From assembly GCF_000186865.1 (NCBI RefSeq), contig NW_008705570.1:16638-43194 (forward strand): DNA of 26,557 bases, in the 5' to 3' direction. The notes beneath the pieces were generated by a model. That model was not told the DNA's origin. It ran no database searches and saw only the letters and a program-made list of their open reading frames with translations. The position numbers and the translations under genes were made by a program. The stretch comes from Aureococcus anophagefferens (lineage: Eukaryota; Sar; Pelagophyceae; Pelagomonadales; Pelagomonadaceae). Positions 8,373-17,166 of this stretch are shown one piece after another (the stretch's first letter is position 1; every line of letters begins with the position of its first letter).

Positions 8373-10005
8373 ATGGAGGCGGCAGCCCCGCTGGACGAGC
8401 CGCTGCTCGACGATGACGTGGCGTCGCGGCGCAGCGGCCCGTCGGAGCTGTCGCGGACCATCGGCGTCCGCGGCGTCGTGCTCATCGGGCTCTTCTGGGT
8501 CACGGGCGGCTTCTTTGGCAACGAGTCGCTCGTGAAGCTGGCGCCGCCGGGCGTCGTGTTGATGCTCGTCGCGTCGCCGCGTCTGCCCCCAGAGAAAAAC
8601 ACAAGCGTCACAACACATAGGTCTGCGCCATGCCGCTGCTGTTCTGCGTGCCCGTGGCGCTCATCACCGCGGAGCTCGCGGGCATGCACCCCGTGAGCGG
8701 CGGCCAGGCCGCGTTTGTCGAGCGGGCCTTCGGCGCGGGCGTCGGCCTGCAGAACGCGTGCTGGGTGCTGCTCGTCGTCCTCGCGGACGCGAGCATCTAC
8801 CCGCAGCTCGGCGAGGCCTACGCGCGCGAGCTCGTCCCGTCGAACCACTGGGCGCCCGTCGCGCTCAAGGTCGCGATGGTGCTCGCCACCGCCGCGGCGC
8901 ACGCGGGCGGCGCGTCCGCGACGGAGCGCGCGAGCGCGGTGGTCGGCGCCAGCGTCCCGTGGCCGTGACGATTTTCGAGAGATTTTGGGTGAGAAAACAA
9001 CGAGAAATCGTCGCCGTCGTGCTCGGTAGGTCGGCGCGCTCGTGCTCGCGCCCTGCGTCGCGTACATCGCCATCGGCCTCTTCCGCGCGAACGGCGCCGC
9101 CGCGACCGTCGCCGGCGAGCCGACGGACCCGGGCCTGCTCGTGAGCTGGGTGCTCTGGAACTTTAGCGGCTGGTCGAGCTTCGGGTCCATCGCCGGCGAG
9201 GTGCGCGCGCCCGTGGCGCGGACGCTGCTGGGCGGCATCGCCGTGCTCGTGCCCGTCGCCGTCGCGCTGCAGGCGCTGCCCGTCGTCGTCTCGCTGTCCG
9301 TCGACCCCGACGTCGGCCACTACCAGCGTCCTGTGGCGGCGACGATTTTCGAGAGATTTTGACCGGGAAAACGACGAGAAATCGTTACCGACATGCTTGG
9401 TAGGCCACTACGACGCGGGCTACTTCGCCGTCATCGCGCGGCGCCTCGGCGGCGACGTGCTCTACGGCTTCTTCGCCGTCGGCGCGCAGTTTTCGAACGT
9501 GGGCTACCACTCGTCGCAGATGGTCGCCGCGCAGCGGACGCTCTACTACATCGTCGAGGAGCACTGGGCCTTCGAGCCCGAAAAGTGCGCGGCGCTGCCG
9601 CGGTACCTGCGAACTCCACCAGCGGACGGCGTCGCGCGCGTCTACGTCCTGGCCTGCGCCGGCGCCTCGCTGGGCCTCGCCTTCGTGCCCTGGAAGGCGC
9701 TGCTCCAGGTCGAGATTGCGCTGTTTTCGGTGTCGAAGATGTTCTTCATCGCGAGCTTCCTGTTCCTGCGCGTCAAAAAACCGAAGGCGCGCCGGCCCTT
9801 CGCGATCCCGGGCGGCTTCGTCGGCGCCGTGCTCGTCGCCGCGGGGCCCTCGCTCGTCGTCGGCGCCAACGTCGTCCTCACGTTCTTTGGGGACTGGCTG
9901 GATCCCGCCGCTCCCGCTCCTCCGTTCCCCGGCTTCAACCTCGCGCTCTGCGCGGGCCTCGCGGCCGCCGTCTTCGCCGCGACGACGCTCCTCAAGCCCC
10001 GATAA
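8373..10005 (+). CDS. APC-superfamily permease, plant PUT-like polyamine/amino-acid transporter, four exons
   Basis: Exons 8373-8567, 8621-8941, 9030-9315 and 9404-10005 total exactly 468 codons (467 aa). The protein has about 11 to 12 hydrophobic helices. The GGFFGNESLVK segment in helix 1, the ALITAELAGMHPVSGG loop and WNFSGWSSFGSIAGEV correspond to plant polyamine-uptake/LAT-type transporters (GGPFGxExxVK, ITAELAxxxPxNGG, WNxxxWDxxSTLAGEV). It is an integral membrane protein importing polyamines or amino acids by family inference. An acidic N-terminus (DEPLLDDD) resembles a dileucine sorting signal. Introns 2 and 3 are sister introners. The last five codons and stop are repeated downstream in a tandem array. 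Exon joins were chosen by frame and target-site-duplication logic. Confidence 0.85.
8568..8620 (+). other. 53-nt GT-AG intron 1 of the permease gene
   Basis: GTCGCG...ACATAG is removed in phase 0, joining VVLML to VCAMPLL and continuing helix 2. A GC donor three bases downstream (8571) is also in frame. GTCTGCCCC inside the intron (8581-8589) nearly matches the first nine bases of the next exon (GTCTGCGCC, 8621), a possible target-site duplication. Confidence 0.7.
8942..9029 (+). mobile_element. Introner copy A: 80-bp intron-generating element plus 8-bp target-site duplication
   Basis: The 8-mer GTCGGCGC at 8942-8949 is repeated exactly at 9030-9037. Between the copies lies an 80-bp element starting CAGCGTCC and ending CTCGGTAG, with an internal inverted repeat GACGATTT (8967) / AAATCGTC (9005). 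Removing 88 nt from the first GT of the duplication to the final TAG regenerates the uninterrupted protein (SAV|VGALVLAP) in phase 0. It is 84% identical (67 of 80) to copy B 374 bp downstream. An alternative donor at 8954 is also in frame. No protein is encoded; mobilisation would need a transposase elsewhere. Confidence 0.85.
9316..9403 (+). mobile_element. Introner copy B: 80-bp element plus 8-bp target-site duplication, GC donor
   Basis: GCCACTAC at 9316-9323 recurs exactly at 9404-9411. The element between starts CAGCGTCC, carries ACGATTTTCGAGAGATTTTG as in copy A, and ends CTTGGTAG. Removing 9316-9403 restores VGHYDAGY in phase 1 and uses a GC-AG pair supplied by the duplicated target. 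A GT donor at 9328 (76 nt) also keeps frame and would add QRHY-like residues. Different target sequences with nearly the same insert show two independent insertions. Confidence 0.85.
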
Positions 10006-10195
10006 CACACACATACTTACGAGAAGTGGGTGACGCTCCTCCACTCCTCAAGCCCCGATAACACACACATACGTACGAGACGTGGGTGACGCTCCTCCAC
10101 TCCTCAAGCCCCGATAACACACACGTACTTACGAGAAGTGCGTGAAGCTCCTCCGAGTCCACTCCTCAAGCCCCGATAACACACATACTTACGCC
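9988..10195. repeat. 56-bp tandem repeat, four copies, spanning two convergent gene ends
   Basis: The sequence CTCCTCAAGCCCCGATAACA begins at 9988, 10044, 10100 and 10162 (spacing 56, 56 and 62 bp; the last interval carries six extra bases). Copy 1 contains the last codons and TAA of the permease, so each later copy repeats LLKPR-stop. The last copy runs into the stop codon (TTA, 10189) of the opposite-strand helicase. Copies differ by only a few bases, so the expansion is recent. It forms the shared 3' region of both genes. Confidence 0.9.
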
Positions 10196-13100
10196 TCCCG
10201 CTTCGCGGCGAAGTGGTCGAGGAGCCCCTGGACGCCCGCGTCGTCGAACGCGGCCGTCGCCTTGGACACGACGACGTCCTCCCCCTCGTCGGACGCGCGG
10301 CGCTTCGCGCGGAGCGCCTCGTGGCCGCCGTGGATCGCGGCCTCCACCGTCGCGCCGACGACGTAGCGGAAGACCGTCGTCGGCCGCCGCTGGCCGACGC
10401 GGTGGACGCGGTTCACGCACTGGAGCTCGACGGCGTGCGACGTCGGCGGCTCCAGCAGGAACACGTTCGTCGCGTTGACGAGCGTGAGCCCGTTGTTCGC
10501 GCGGCCGACGGGCGCCAGCAGGAAGGGAATCGGGCTCCTCGGCGCCGTGAAGTCCGCGACGCCCGCGGGCGTGAAGCGCGCGACCGCGAGCTCCGCGTCG
10601 GCCAGCGCGCGCGCGACGAAATCCAGGACCTCCTCGAAGTTCGAGAAGACGACGGACTGGTCGCCGCGGGCCGCGGCGGCCTTCGCGTCCCGCAGGAACG
10701 CGTCGAGCTTCGTGCCGTGCGCGCCCGGGGCCCCCGAGGCGGGCTCCGGCGACGTCGCCGCGACGGCGCGGCGGACGTCGGACGCGGAGAAGTTCGCGTT
10801 GCACGACGGGCACCGCGACCGCCGGACGCGGTCGAGGCACGCGCCGTGGAAGCCGTGGCCGCAGGGCAGCACGGCGACGCAGGCGCCGTCGCCGTAGACG
10901 CAGGCGCCGTCCAGCGCCTCGAGGCAGATGACGCAGTCCTCGCGCGTCGACGGCGCGGACCGGCGCGCGCCGTCGGCGACGGCGTGCGACTCGAGGAACG
11001 CCAGCGTCTTCTCCAGCGCCGCCAGCTCCGTCGCCGCCGCCGCCCCCTCGAGCTCCGCCTCCATGTCCTTGGCGGCGAAGTCGCCCGGCACGAGGTGCGC
11101 GACCGCGTCGTCGCCGAGGTCGTCGTAGAGGCGCGCCGCGGGCAGCACCGTCAGCCGCCGCGCGGCCGACAGCGCCTCGTTCTCCCGCAGCAACGCGAAG
11201 ATGGCCTGGCTCGCCGCCCGGCTCGCGAGGAGCATCTCGTGCTTGATCCCGGCGTCCCGGTTCGCCGCGAGCCGCGACTCGCCGTTCGCGCCGCACCCGA
11301 GCGCGTCTAGCGTCGCGGTCGCCGCGCGCCGCTCGCCGAATCGCGCGAGCGTGCACAGCGCGCGCGTCGCCTGCGCGTTGACCTCCACGCCGCTCCTCTC
11401 CGCGCCGCCGCGCCGGCTCTTGAGCTGCGCGCGGCACGTCGACGCGCGCGCAGTTCGGGCACCGGGGACCGGTCGCGCCCCAGTCCGCCGGGCAGGCGCC
11501 GCAGTCGCCCGCGAGCGCCGTCTCCCGCTCGAAGGCGCCGTCGCCGGCGAAGGCCAGGCCCTCGAGCGCGGCGAGCGCCGCGTCGCGCGTCGCCGCGACG
11601 CGCCGCAGCGCCGCGTCGACCGCGGCCTCGACGCGCGCCGGCCCCGCGGCGCCGCAGCGGAACTCGAAGCCCGGCCGCGACGCCGGCGACCCGAAGCAGT
11701 TCGCGGAAGCCTCGTTGAGCGCGGCCTCGCAGGCGTCCAACGCGCCGTCGCGCCGCAGCGCGCCGCGCCACCAGGCCGACGGCGCCGCGGCCGCGTCGAG
11801 CGCCGCGCCCGCGCCGCGGCCGACGGCCGCGCGCGCGTCCGCGACGAGCTGCGCGACGCGGTCCACGTGCTGGCCGTTGTAGTTCCCGCGGAGGCGCTTC
11901 GCGAGCGCCCGGAGCGCCGCCGTCGGGGCCCCGCCGTCGCCCAGCGCCTCCAGCCGCTCGAGCGCCTCCGCGAGATTGTGCGCGACGTGCAGCTCCGTCA
12001 GGTCGTCGCTCTCGACGCGCGCCTCGCGGAAGGCGACGGCGACGACCGCGGGCCCCTCGGCGACGAGCCGGTAGGCGTCGGCCTTGATCGCGTCCGGGAT
12101 CTCGACGACGCGGCGCTCGCCGCCGCCGGCGACGTCGAATCGGACCGCCGGGACGAACCCCGCCGCGCCCCGGGCCTCGAGCGCGAAGGCGCCGCGCGCG
12201 CTCGCCGCGACCTCGACGGCGACGACGCGCCGCGCCTTGCCGAGGGCCAGGCGCGCCCAGCCCGGGCCGGCGAACTCGACGAAGGCCGCCTCCGCGTCCG
12301 CCGCCGGCGCTCGCGGCGGCGGCTCGCGCGACGTACGGACCCAGCCTTCGCCGCCGCCGTCGGCGGCGACGTGGAGCCCGGCGACGCGCAGGCCGCGGGC
12401 CGGCTCGCGGCCGCGGCGGACGAGCGCGCGGCACTCGTCGTAGAAGCCCGCGGCGTCGCGGAGCCACGCGGCCTCGGGCCGCGCGCGCGCGGCCGCGACG
12501 CCCGGCGCGTCGCCCGCGTAGCCGCGGGCGTCCGCCGCGAGGTCCGCGCGGCAGCGCGCGACGCCCGCGCGCGCGAGCAGGTGGAAGAGGACCCGGCGCT
12601 GGGCCTCCTCCGCCTTGGCCTGCGCGTCGTCGACGAGGCGCCAGAGCGTCTCCTCCATCGTCGCCGGCGCCGCGGGCGCGTCGTCGCGCCGCCGGGCCCC
12701 CCTCTTCCGCGCCTTCTTCCGCGGGCGGCCCAGGGACGGGTGGACGCAGGCGCGCCGCAGGGCCGCGACGGCGCCGCTCACCGCGGACGCGCCGAGCGCG
12801 TCGCCGTCGAGCGGGAGGCCCGCGCGGCACCGCGCGTCGAGCTCGTCGTAGACGAAGCGCTCGACGGGCGCGAAGGCGAGGTCGCGCAAAACGGCGGCCT
12901 GGGGCGGGATGGCGTGGACGACCGTGCGCTTCGTCGCGCGCCAGGCGACGAGCGCGAGCGCGTCGCGGAGGTCCGCGGCCGCGGGCGCCCGCCGCCGCTC
13001 GCGCCGCGTCGGCGCGAGGCGCCCCCCCAGAAAGTCGAAGAGCCCCCAGAGGTCCTCGAGGCCCCGCGCGCCGACGGGCGTGCCGCTCACGCCCCAGCGC

Positions 13101-14137
13101 CGCGTCGCCCGGACGGCGCGCGCGACGGCCGCCGCGGCCGACGCGCCGCCCTGCACGTGCTGCGCCTCGTCGACGACGCAGCGGAACCAGTCGACGGCCA
13201 CGAGCGGCGTCGCGCCGCGCGACACGTAGTGCGCGTCGCGCTGCAGCGCGCTAAAGGTCGCCACGACGACGTCCGCGTCCTCCGCGAACGCCGAGCCGTC
13301 GGCGCGCCGCAGGCAATCGCGGAGCGCCGCCGCGGCCGCCGCGCGCGCGTCCGCGCCGACGGCGCGCTCCAGGGCGCGCCGCGCGCGGCGCGCGCCCTGC
13401 TGGAGCGCCTGGATGCCCGGGTACTCGAGGACGACGAGCGACGGCGCCTTGGACCGGAGCTCGCCGAGCCACTGCCCCGCGATGGCCTGGGGCGACACGA
13501 CGAGCGTCGCCCGGGACCGGCGCCGCGCGCCGCAGCCGCAGCCGCCGGCCTCGTGGCACGCGCGGTGGCGCCACGCGCCGCACCAGACGCAGGCCATCGC
13601 GTCGCCGTCGACGAAGTCGCCGCAGGCGCACGCCGCGCGCGTCGCGAGGCGCCGCGCGCCGACGGCCGCCGGGGGCCGCAGGCTCCGGCGGCACGTCGCG
13701 ACGTCGTCCCATCGTCGCCCCGCGAGGCGCACGCGCACGCGCGCGCCGGGCGGGCGCTCGTCGTCGACGCGGTGCGCGTCCGCGGCGGCGCGCGTCGCCA
13801 GCACGAGCGCGACGACGGCGACGGTCTTGCCGAGGCCCATCTCGTCGCAGAGCAGGCCGCCGCGGAGCCCGTCGCCGTCGAGCGCCGCGCCGGCGTCGTC
13901 GCGGCCGAAGAGCCGCGCCGCGCGGGCCGCGACGGCGGCGCCGTCGACGCCGCGCTCCCGGTCCATCATCCAGCGCACGGCCGCCGACTGGTACGGGTAG
14001 AGCGCCGGCACGAGGCCTTCCGGCGCCAGCGGCGCGACGTCGTTGAGCTCGCGGCCGCGCTGCGCCGCTTCCATGCACTTGATCACGGCCGCGGGCGTCG
14101 CGAGGGACGTGGCTTCGGGAGCCGAAGCAGCAGCCAT
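10189..14137 (-). CDS. SHPRH-like SNF2 ATPase with PHD and RING fingers (E3 ligase), frameshift near 11427-11452
   Basis: With one repaired frame the product is about 1316 aa. Order: helicase motif I DEMGLGKT (residues 98-105); an inserted PHD-like finger with CAC...CVWC...HRAC...CGC (170-202); motif II DEAQ (323-326) and motif III SGTPV; a long alpha-helical region; a CGAC...CPNC zinc-ribbon-like pair; a C3HC4 RING (CVIC...CGHGFHGAC...CPSC, bases about 10930-10785); and a C-terminal helicase lobe with motif VI NRVHRVGQ. SHPRH and yeast Irc20-type proteins share this split architecture and act in the nucleus in chromatin remodelling and PCNA/histone ubiquitination; the role here is by family. 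The first frame ends its homology near 11430 and the RING/helicase lobe continues one frame over. It lies tail to tail with the permease and head to head with the sulfotransferase-like gene. Confidence 0.85.
11424..11452. other. Frame break in GC-rich run within the helicase gene
   Basis: Two short alternating GC runs (11427-11433 and 11443-11450) sit where the coding frame changes. A two-base gain in either would join the halves. A 19-nt GT-AG excision (GTCGACG...GCGCAG) is also phase-compatible, but it is far shorter than the other introns here. Confidence 0.6.
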
Positions 14138-14375
14138 GCTGGACTTTGCTGTTGTCCCTCGGCTTCACGCTGCTGGTTGATGGCCCCCATGATGATGTTG
14201 TTGGGGCCCGATGTGAACTTGAATGTGACACGGCGGCTGCAAAGCGATGGTGTCGTTGCCCTAGGGCGCGGCCGTGATGGAGTCGCCCTCGACGATCTCC
14301 GTGACGGACGCGGAGGCGTCGTCGATGTATTTGGTTTGGGCCTCGTGATTTTGGGGCTGCCACAGGGCGGCTGCC
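14138..14375. promoter_or_regulatory. 238-bp divergent promoter region, with a possible short opposite-strand ORF
   Basis: The region separates the start codons of the helicase and the sulfotransferase-like gene and is less GC-rich than its flanks. A 38-codon ORF on the minus strand (14377-14261) overlaps it and shows coding-like third positions. Promoter function is inferred from orientation. Confidence 0.4.
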
Positions 14376-14377
14376 AT
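14261..14377 (-). CDS. Possible 38-aa small ORF or upstream ORF/exon
   Basis: An ATG at 14377 opens 38 codons ending in TAG, with a balanced, hydrophilic peptide (MAAALWQPQNHEAQTKY...) and mostly G/C third positions. Its start codon shares the palindrome CATG with the + strand sulfotransferase-like start. I recognise no family. It might be an upstream ORF of the helicase transcript, a first exon, or chance. Confidence 0.25.
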   Translation of the reverse strand: MAAALWQPQNHEAQTKYIDDASASVTEIVEGDSITAAP

Positions 14378-15344
14378 GACCCGGCTGCACCTCCTCATTT
14401 CGGTGCACCTCGCGGCGGCGCGGCGCGTGCTCGTGACGTCCTGGGGCGGCTCCGGCAGCGAGCGCATCGTCGAGACCCTGCGCCAGGCCGGCTTCGGGAC
14501 GAACTCGCCCAAGAACCTCGACAAGCTCATGTTCGCGTCGCCGCAGGTCGCGCTGCGGACGCTGGAGCCGCGGAACCGGCGGCTCTGCTTCATGCAGCAC
14601 GAGACCAAGTGCTACGACCGCATCGTCGTCGTCGCGCGCGCGGACCCGGCCGAGGCCATCGTGTCGACCGTGTCCGCGGGCGCGCTCGAGCACTTTCGGT
14701 CGCTGAGCCGGGGCTGCGCGACGTGCCCGACCATGTTCAAGGGCCGGACGAAGGAGCTGCTCATCCGCAACGTCTTCGCCGCGGCCGGACGACAGGAGTC
14801 GGACGCCTACGGCCTCGCGGCGCACTTCGGCGGCTGGCTCCACGCGGCGAACCCCTTCCACAAGCCGCGGCCCGAGCGGCGGTCCTGGCCGCCCATACTG
14901 ATCGCCGACGCGGCGACGCTCGCGGACCCGGCCTTCCAGTGCCTGCTCTACGCGTTCCTCGGCCTCGACGACCCGGCGCGGCGCTACGTGCTCTCGACGC
15001 GCCTCCGGAGCCTGCCCCCGCTCGCGTCGCGCCGCGCGAAACACTACATGGACGCGGCGTCGCTCCGCGTCTACGACCGGCTCCGGAGGCACGTCCTCGG
15101 CGGCATCAACGCGTCCGTCGCGGACGCGAACCGCACCTACTGGGAGTCGAGCCGCGAGTGCCGCCTCGCGCCGCCCGTCGCGCGCGACGACGACGACGCC
15201 CTCGTCGAGCGCCTCTTCGCGACGGGCCGCGCGTTCGAGCGGAAGAAGGGCGACGGGGACCCGGTCGACGCGATCCCGGACCGCGAGTGGGACAAGATGC
15301 TCTTCGACATCCTCGAACCGCCGCCAGACAGAGAAAGTAATTAA
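14376..15344 (+). CDS. Sulfotransferase-like P-loop protein, secretory pathway
   Basis: This 322-aa protein begins with a short hydrophobic leader (MTRLHLLISVHLAAA). It is followed at once by a beta-strand and a glycine/serine P-loop-like turn, VTSWGGSGSERIVETL. This resembles the 5'-PSB loop (PRSGTT/S) of PAPS-dependent sulfotransferases. A second segment, DRIVVVARADPAEAIVSTVS, sits where the 3'-phosphate-binding strand and helix (RdPrda..S) occur, and ILIADAATLADP resembles the later YEDLxxDP strand. A sulfate-transfer role on glycans in the Golgi is therefore likely but not certain, since the usual loop arginine/lysine is missing. Other P-loop folds are possible. It converges on the Nudix gene with 39 bp between stops. 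Confidence 0.6.
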   Translation: MTRLHLLISVHLAAARRVLVTSWGGSGSERIVETLRQAGFGTNSPKNLDKLMFASPQVALRTLEPRNRRLCFMQHETKCYDRIVVVARADPAEAIVSTVSAGALEHFRSLSRGCATCPTMFKGRTKELLIRNVFAAAGRQESDAYGLAAHFGGWLHAANPFHKPRPERRSWPPILIADAATLADPAFQCLLYAFLGLDDPARRYVLSTRLRSLPPLASRRAKHYMDAASLRVYDRLRRHVLGGINASVADANRTYWESSRECRLAPPVARDDDDALVERLFATGRAFERKKGDGDPVDAIPDREWDKMLFDILEPPPDRESN

Positions 15345-15383
15345 TGTATGTCTCTACTACAAGTACCAGGGACGACGGCGCCG

Positions 15384-16157
15384 TTACCCCGCGCTTCTTA
15401 GCTCCTCGTCTATGGTCCTCCACTCGTCCGTGTCCGCGAAGTACCACTTCGTCCGCTGCTGCACGAAGGGCGCGCCCGCGAGGCAGTGGTCCAGCGCCCA
15501 GGACACCGTCGGGAAGCAGATCTCGTCCGGCGAGGGCAACGCGTCGTTGGCGAAGAGGACGATCTCGCTCGACTCGAGCGTCGTCGACGCGATCTGGCTC
15601 TCCAGCGCCGCGCCGGGGACGCGCGCCTCGTAGACCAACTGCACGTGGTTCGGCAGGTTGTAGACGCCGCAGAAGCGCAGCGCGTCCGGGTCCACGACGG
15701 CGCCCGTCTCCTCGAGGACCTCGCGCGCGGCCGCGGCGCGCGACGTCTCGCCGTTCTCCATGTAGCCCTGCGGGAAGCCCCAGGTCCCGAGCCGCGGCTC
15801 GATGGCCCGCTTCGCGAGCAGGCATCGCCCGTCGTCCGTCAGCACGACGCAGGCGACGACGACCTTCGGGTTGACGTACTCTATTCGCCCGCAGCTCTTG
15901 CAGCACGCGCGCAGCCGCTCGTCGCCGTCGGGCACGCGGAGCTCCATGGCCGGCGAGCCGCACGCGCTGCAAAAGTTCGGCAGCGGCGGCGGCGCCGGGT
16001 CGTCGCCGGCGGGCGCCGCCGGCTCGAGGCCTTTGAGCACTTCGGCGTCGGACGTCGCGCGGCGACGGTCGCGGGTCGCGCATCGATGCGTCGGTCGCAG
16101 GAAGCAGCGGACGCCGCCGAGGGCCGCGCAGCAGCACAGGAAGGTCTGCACGCGCAT
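15384..16157 (-). CDS. Nudix hydrolase with N-terminal zinc ribbon, probably plastid-targeted (NUDX23-like)
   Basis: From the ATG at 16157 the protein has 257 aa. It starts with a cysteine-rich hydrophobic leader ending GGVRC|FLRP. A phenylalanine after the cleavage site, followed by an arginine-rich stretch, is the hallmark of heterokont bipartite plastid targeting. Residues about 62-90 form a zinc ribbon (CSACG...CCKSCG) and residues 131-153 a perfect Nudix box GX5EX7REXXEEXG (GYMENGETSRAAAAREVLEETGA). The zinc ribbon plus Nudix order is that of plant NUDX23, a plastid FAD/ADP-ribose pyrophosphatase, and of related ADP-ribose hydrolases. The substrate is inferred. The frame stays open upstream to an ATG at 16301, but that extension would hide the leader. 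Confidence 0.85.
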   Translation of the reverse strand: MRVQTFLCCCAALGGVRCFLRPTHRCATRDRRRATSDAEVLKGLEPAAPAGDDPAPPPLPNFCSACGSPAMELRVPDGDERLRACCKSCGRIEYVNPKVVVACVVLTDDGRCLLAKRAIEPRLGTWGFPQGYMENGETSRAAAAREVLEETGAVVDPDALRFCGVYNLPNHVQLVYEARVPGAALESQIASTTLESSEIVLFANDALPSPDEICFPTVSWALDHCLAGAPFVQQRTKWYFADTDEWRTIDEELRSAG

Positions 16158-16254
16158 GCTGCGGTGCCGCAGGCTTCGTCTCGACGGAGAAGGGCTTCCC
16201 GCGCGCCGCGACGAACCTGCTGGATCGTCGTGCGCGAGCCCGCGCGCGCGCGCT

Positions 16255-16376
16255 TCGACAGATCGCACCACCACCAGGTCCTCGATGCGCAGCTCCGCCA
16301 CAAGCAGGGGCTAGCGCTCGTCGACCTCAAGAAAGGAGTCAAGCAAGGGACGCCCGCCGGGGTATTACTCTGAGTT
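16255..16376 (+). pseudogene. Possible fragment of a non-LTR reverse transcriptase
   Basis: The frame ending in TGA at 16374 reads LALVDLKK directly followed by GVKQGTPAGVLL. LINE-type reverse transcriptases have xVDLKKAFD and, about 50 to 60 residues later, GVxQGxPLSPLLF. The fragment looks like these two motifs joined by an internal deletion. The match is short and could be chance. Confidence 0.25.
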
Positions 16377-16649
16377 TGTCCCCTGTTGAAGCGGCACAGT
16401 GCGGCAAAAGCCGTCGTTGCATGGGCTTTTCTTCGCGGCGCTCGCGATGGCGTCTGAGCGTTATGCGCCGGGATCGGCACTGGGGAGGTGCCTCCGCAGC
16501 GTCGGGGATGCCTTCGTTCGGGCGTCGACCTGCTATGACGCGGATCCTTAGTGGGTTCCGACGGCAGCGACCATGCGGAAGCCGTCGAACCCGACGTCGG
16601 TTGGCTCGAGGTCCCGAGGGGCAGCCCGAGGCGCCTGGGGTGGGGCCTC

Positions 16650-16716
16650 GCCGCCGGACATGGTCTGGACCCGACCCTATCATGGTATGGAACGGATCAA
16701 GACCATGTCCGGCGGC
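16650..16716. repeat. Perfect 16-bp inverted repeat with 35-bp spacer
   Basis: GCCGCCGGACATGGTC (16650-16665) and GACCATGTCCGGCGGC (16701-16716) are exact reverse complements. Looser complementarity continues outward for some 25 bp. It could be a hairpin, a transposon end or a palindromic duplication. Confidence 0.85.
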
Positions 16717-17166
16717 AGGGGCAGCCCCAGACACCCCACGGCCACCGTCGGGACGAAACGCCTCCGGAGCTCGGCTCGGTGGACTCGACGATTTCGCCCC
16801 CCCCCGAGGAACCTGCCGCGCTGGACGCGACGGGGTTGATGACGAACGATCTCCGCTGCTGCGATGGCTCGAAAACTATGCTAGAGGGGTCGCGAGGGGG
16901 CAGCGCGTCCCTTCCCACCCACTCTACCTCCCCGTTCCAGTCGCCACGCGGTCGTATGAGCGTCGCGTCTTCGCATGTGCGTCACCCTCGTCCTTGCGGC
17001 CCTCGCAGCTGCTGGGATCGTTGCACGATTCTGCATATTCGCGGAGCGGCGGGCCCTCAAAGACGGCCATCCCATCGCAGCGCGCCGCCAAAACGCTGCA
17101 CAATGTCGATCATGAAGCACGGAGGACATTCGATCCGGCGATTTTACCCCGGCGGGACGTTGAACA

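Larger units (their letters stand above)
16158..17166. other. About 1 kb without a supported gene; possible transposon debris
   Basis: Long overlapping frames exist on both strands, but none gives a recognisable product. GC content is lower and third-position bias is absent. The region contains a CTGCGG-TG-CCGCAG hairpin near 16159, a short peptide resembling reverse-transcriptase motifs (16255-16373, +) and a 16-bp perfect inverted repeat (16650/16701). The right part should hold the 3' end of the methyltransferase transcript and the left part the promoter of the Nudix gene. Confidence 0.55.

Noticed and set aside
9988..10195. CRISPR array
   Set aside because: Units are contiguous tandem copies including coding and stop sequence, with no unique spacers and no cas genes.
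11424..11452. 19-nt intron in the helicase gene
   Set aside because: Phase-compatible, but far below the 41-nt minimum seen elsewhere; a two-base indel in the GC run is simpler.
11201..15340. Very long plus-strand open frame (over 1300 codons) opposite the helicase gene
   Set aside because: It is an arginine/alanine-rich mirror frame produced by extreme GC bias. The minus strand carries the ordered helicase, PHD and RING motifs.
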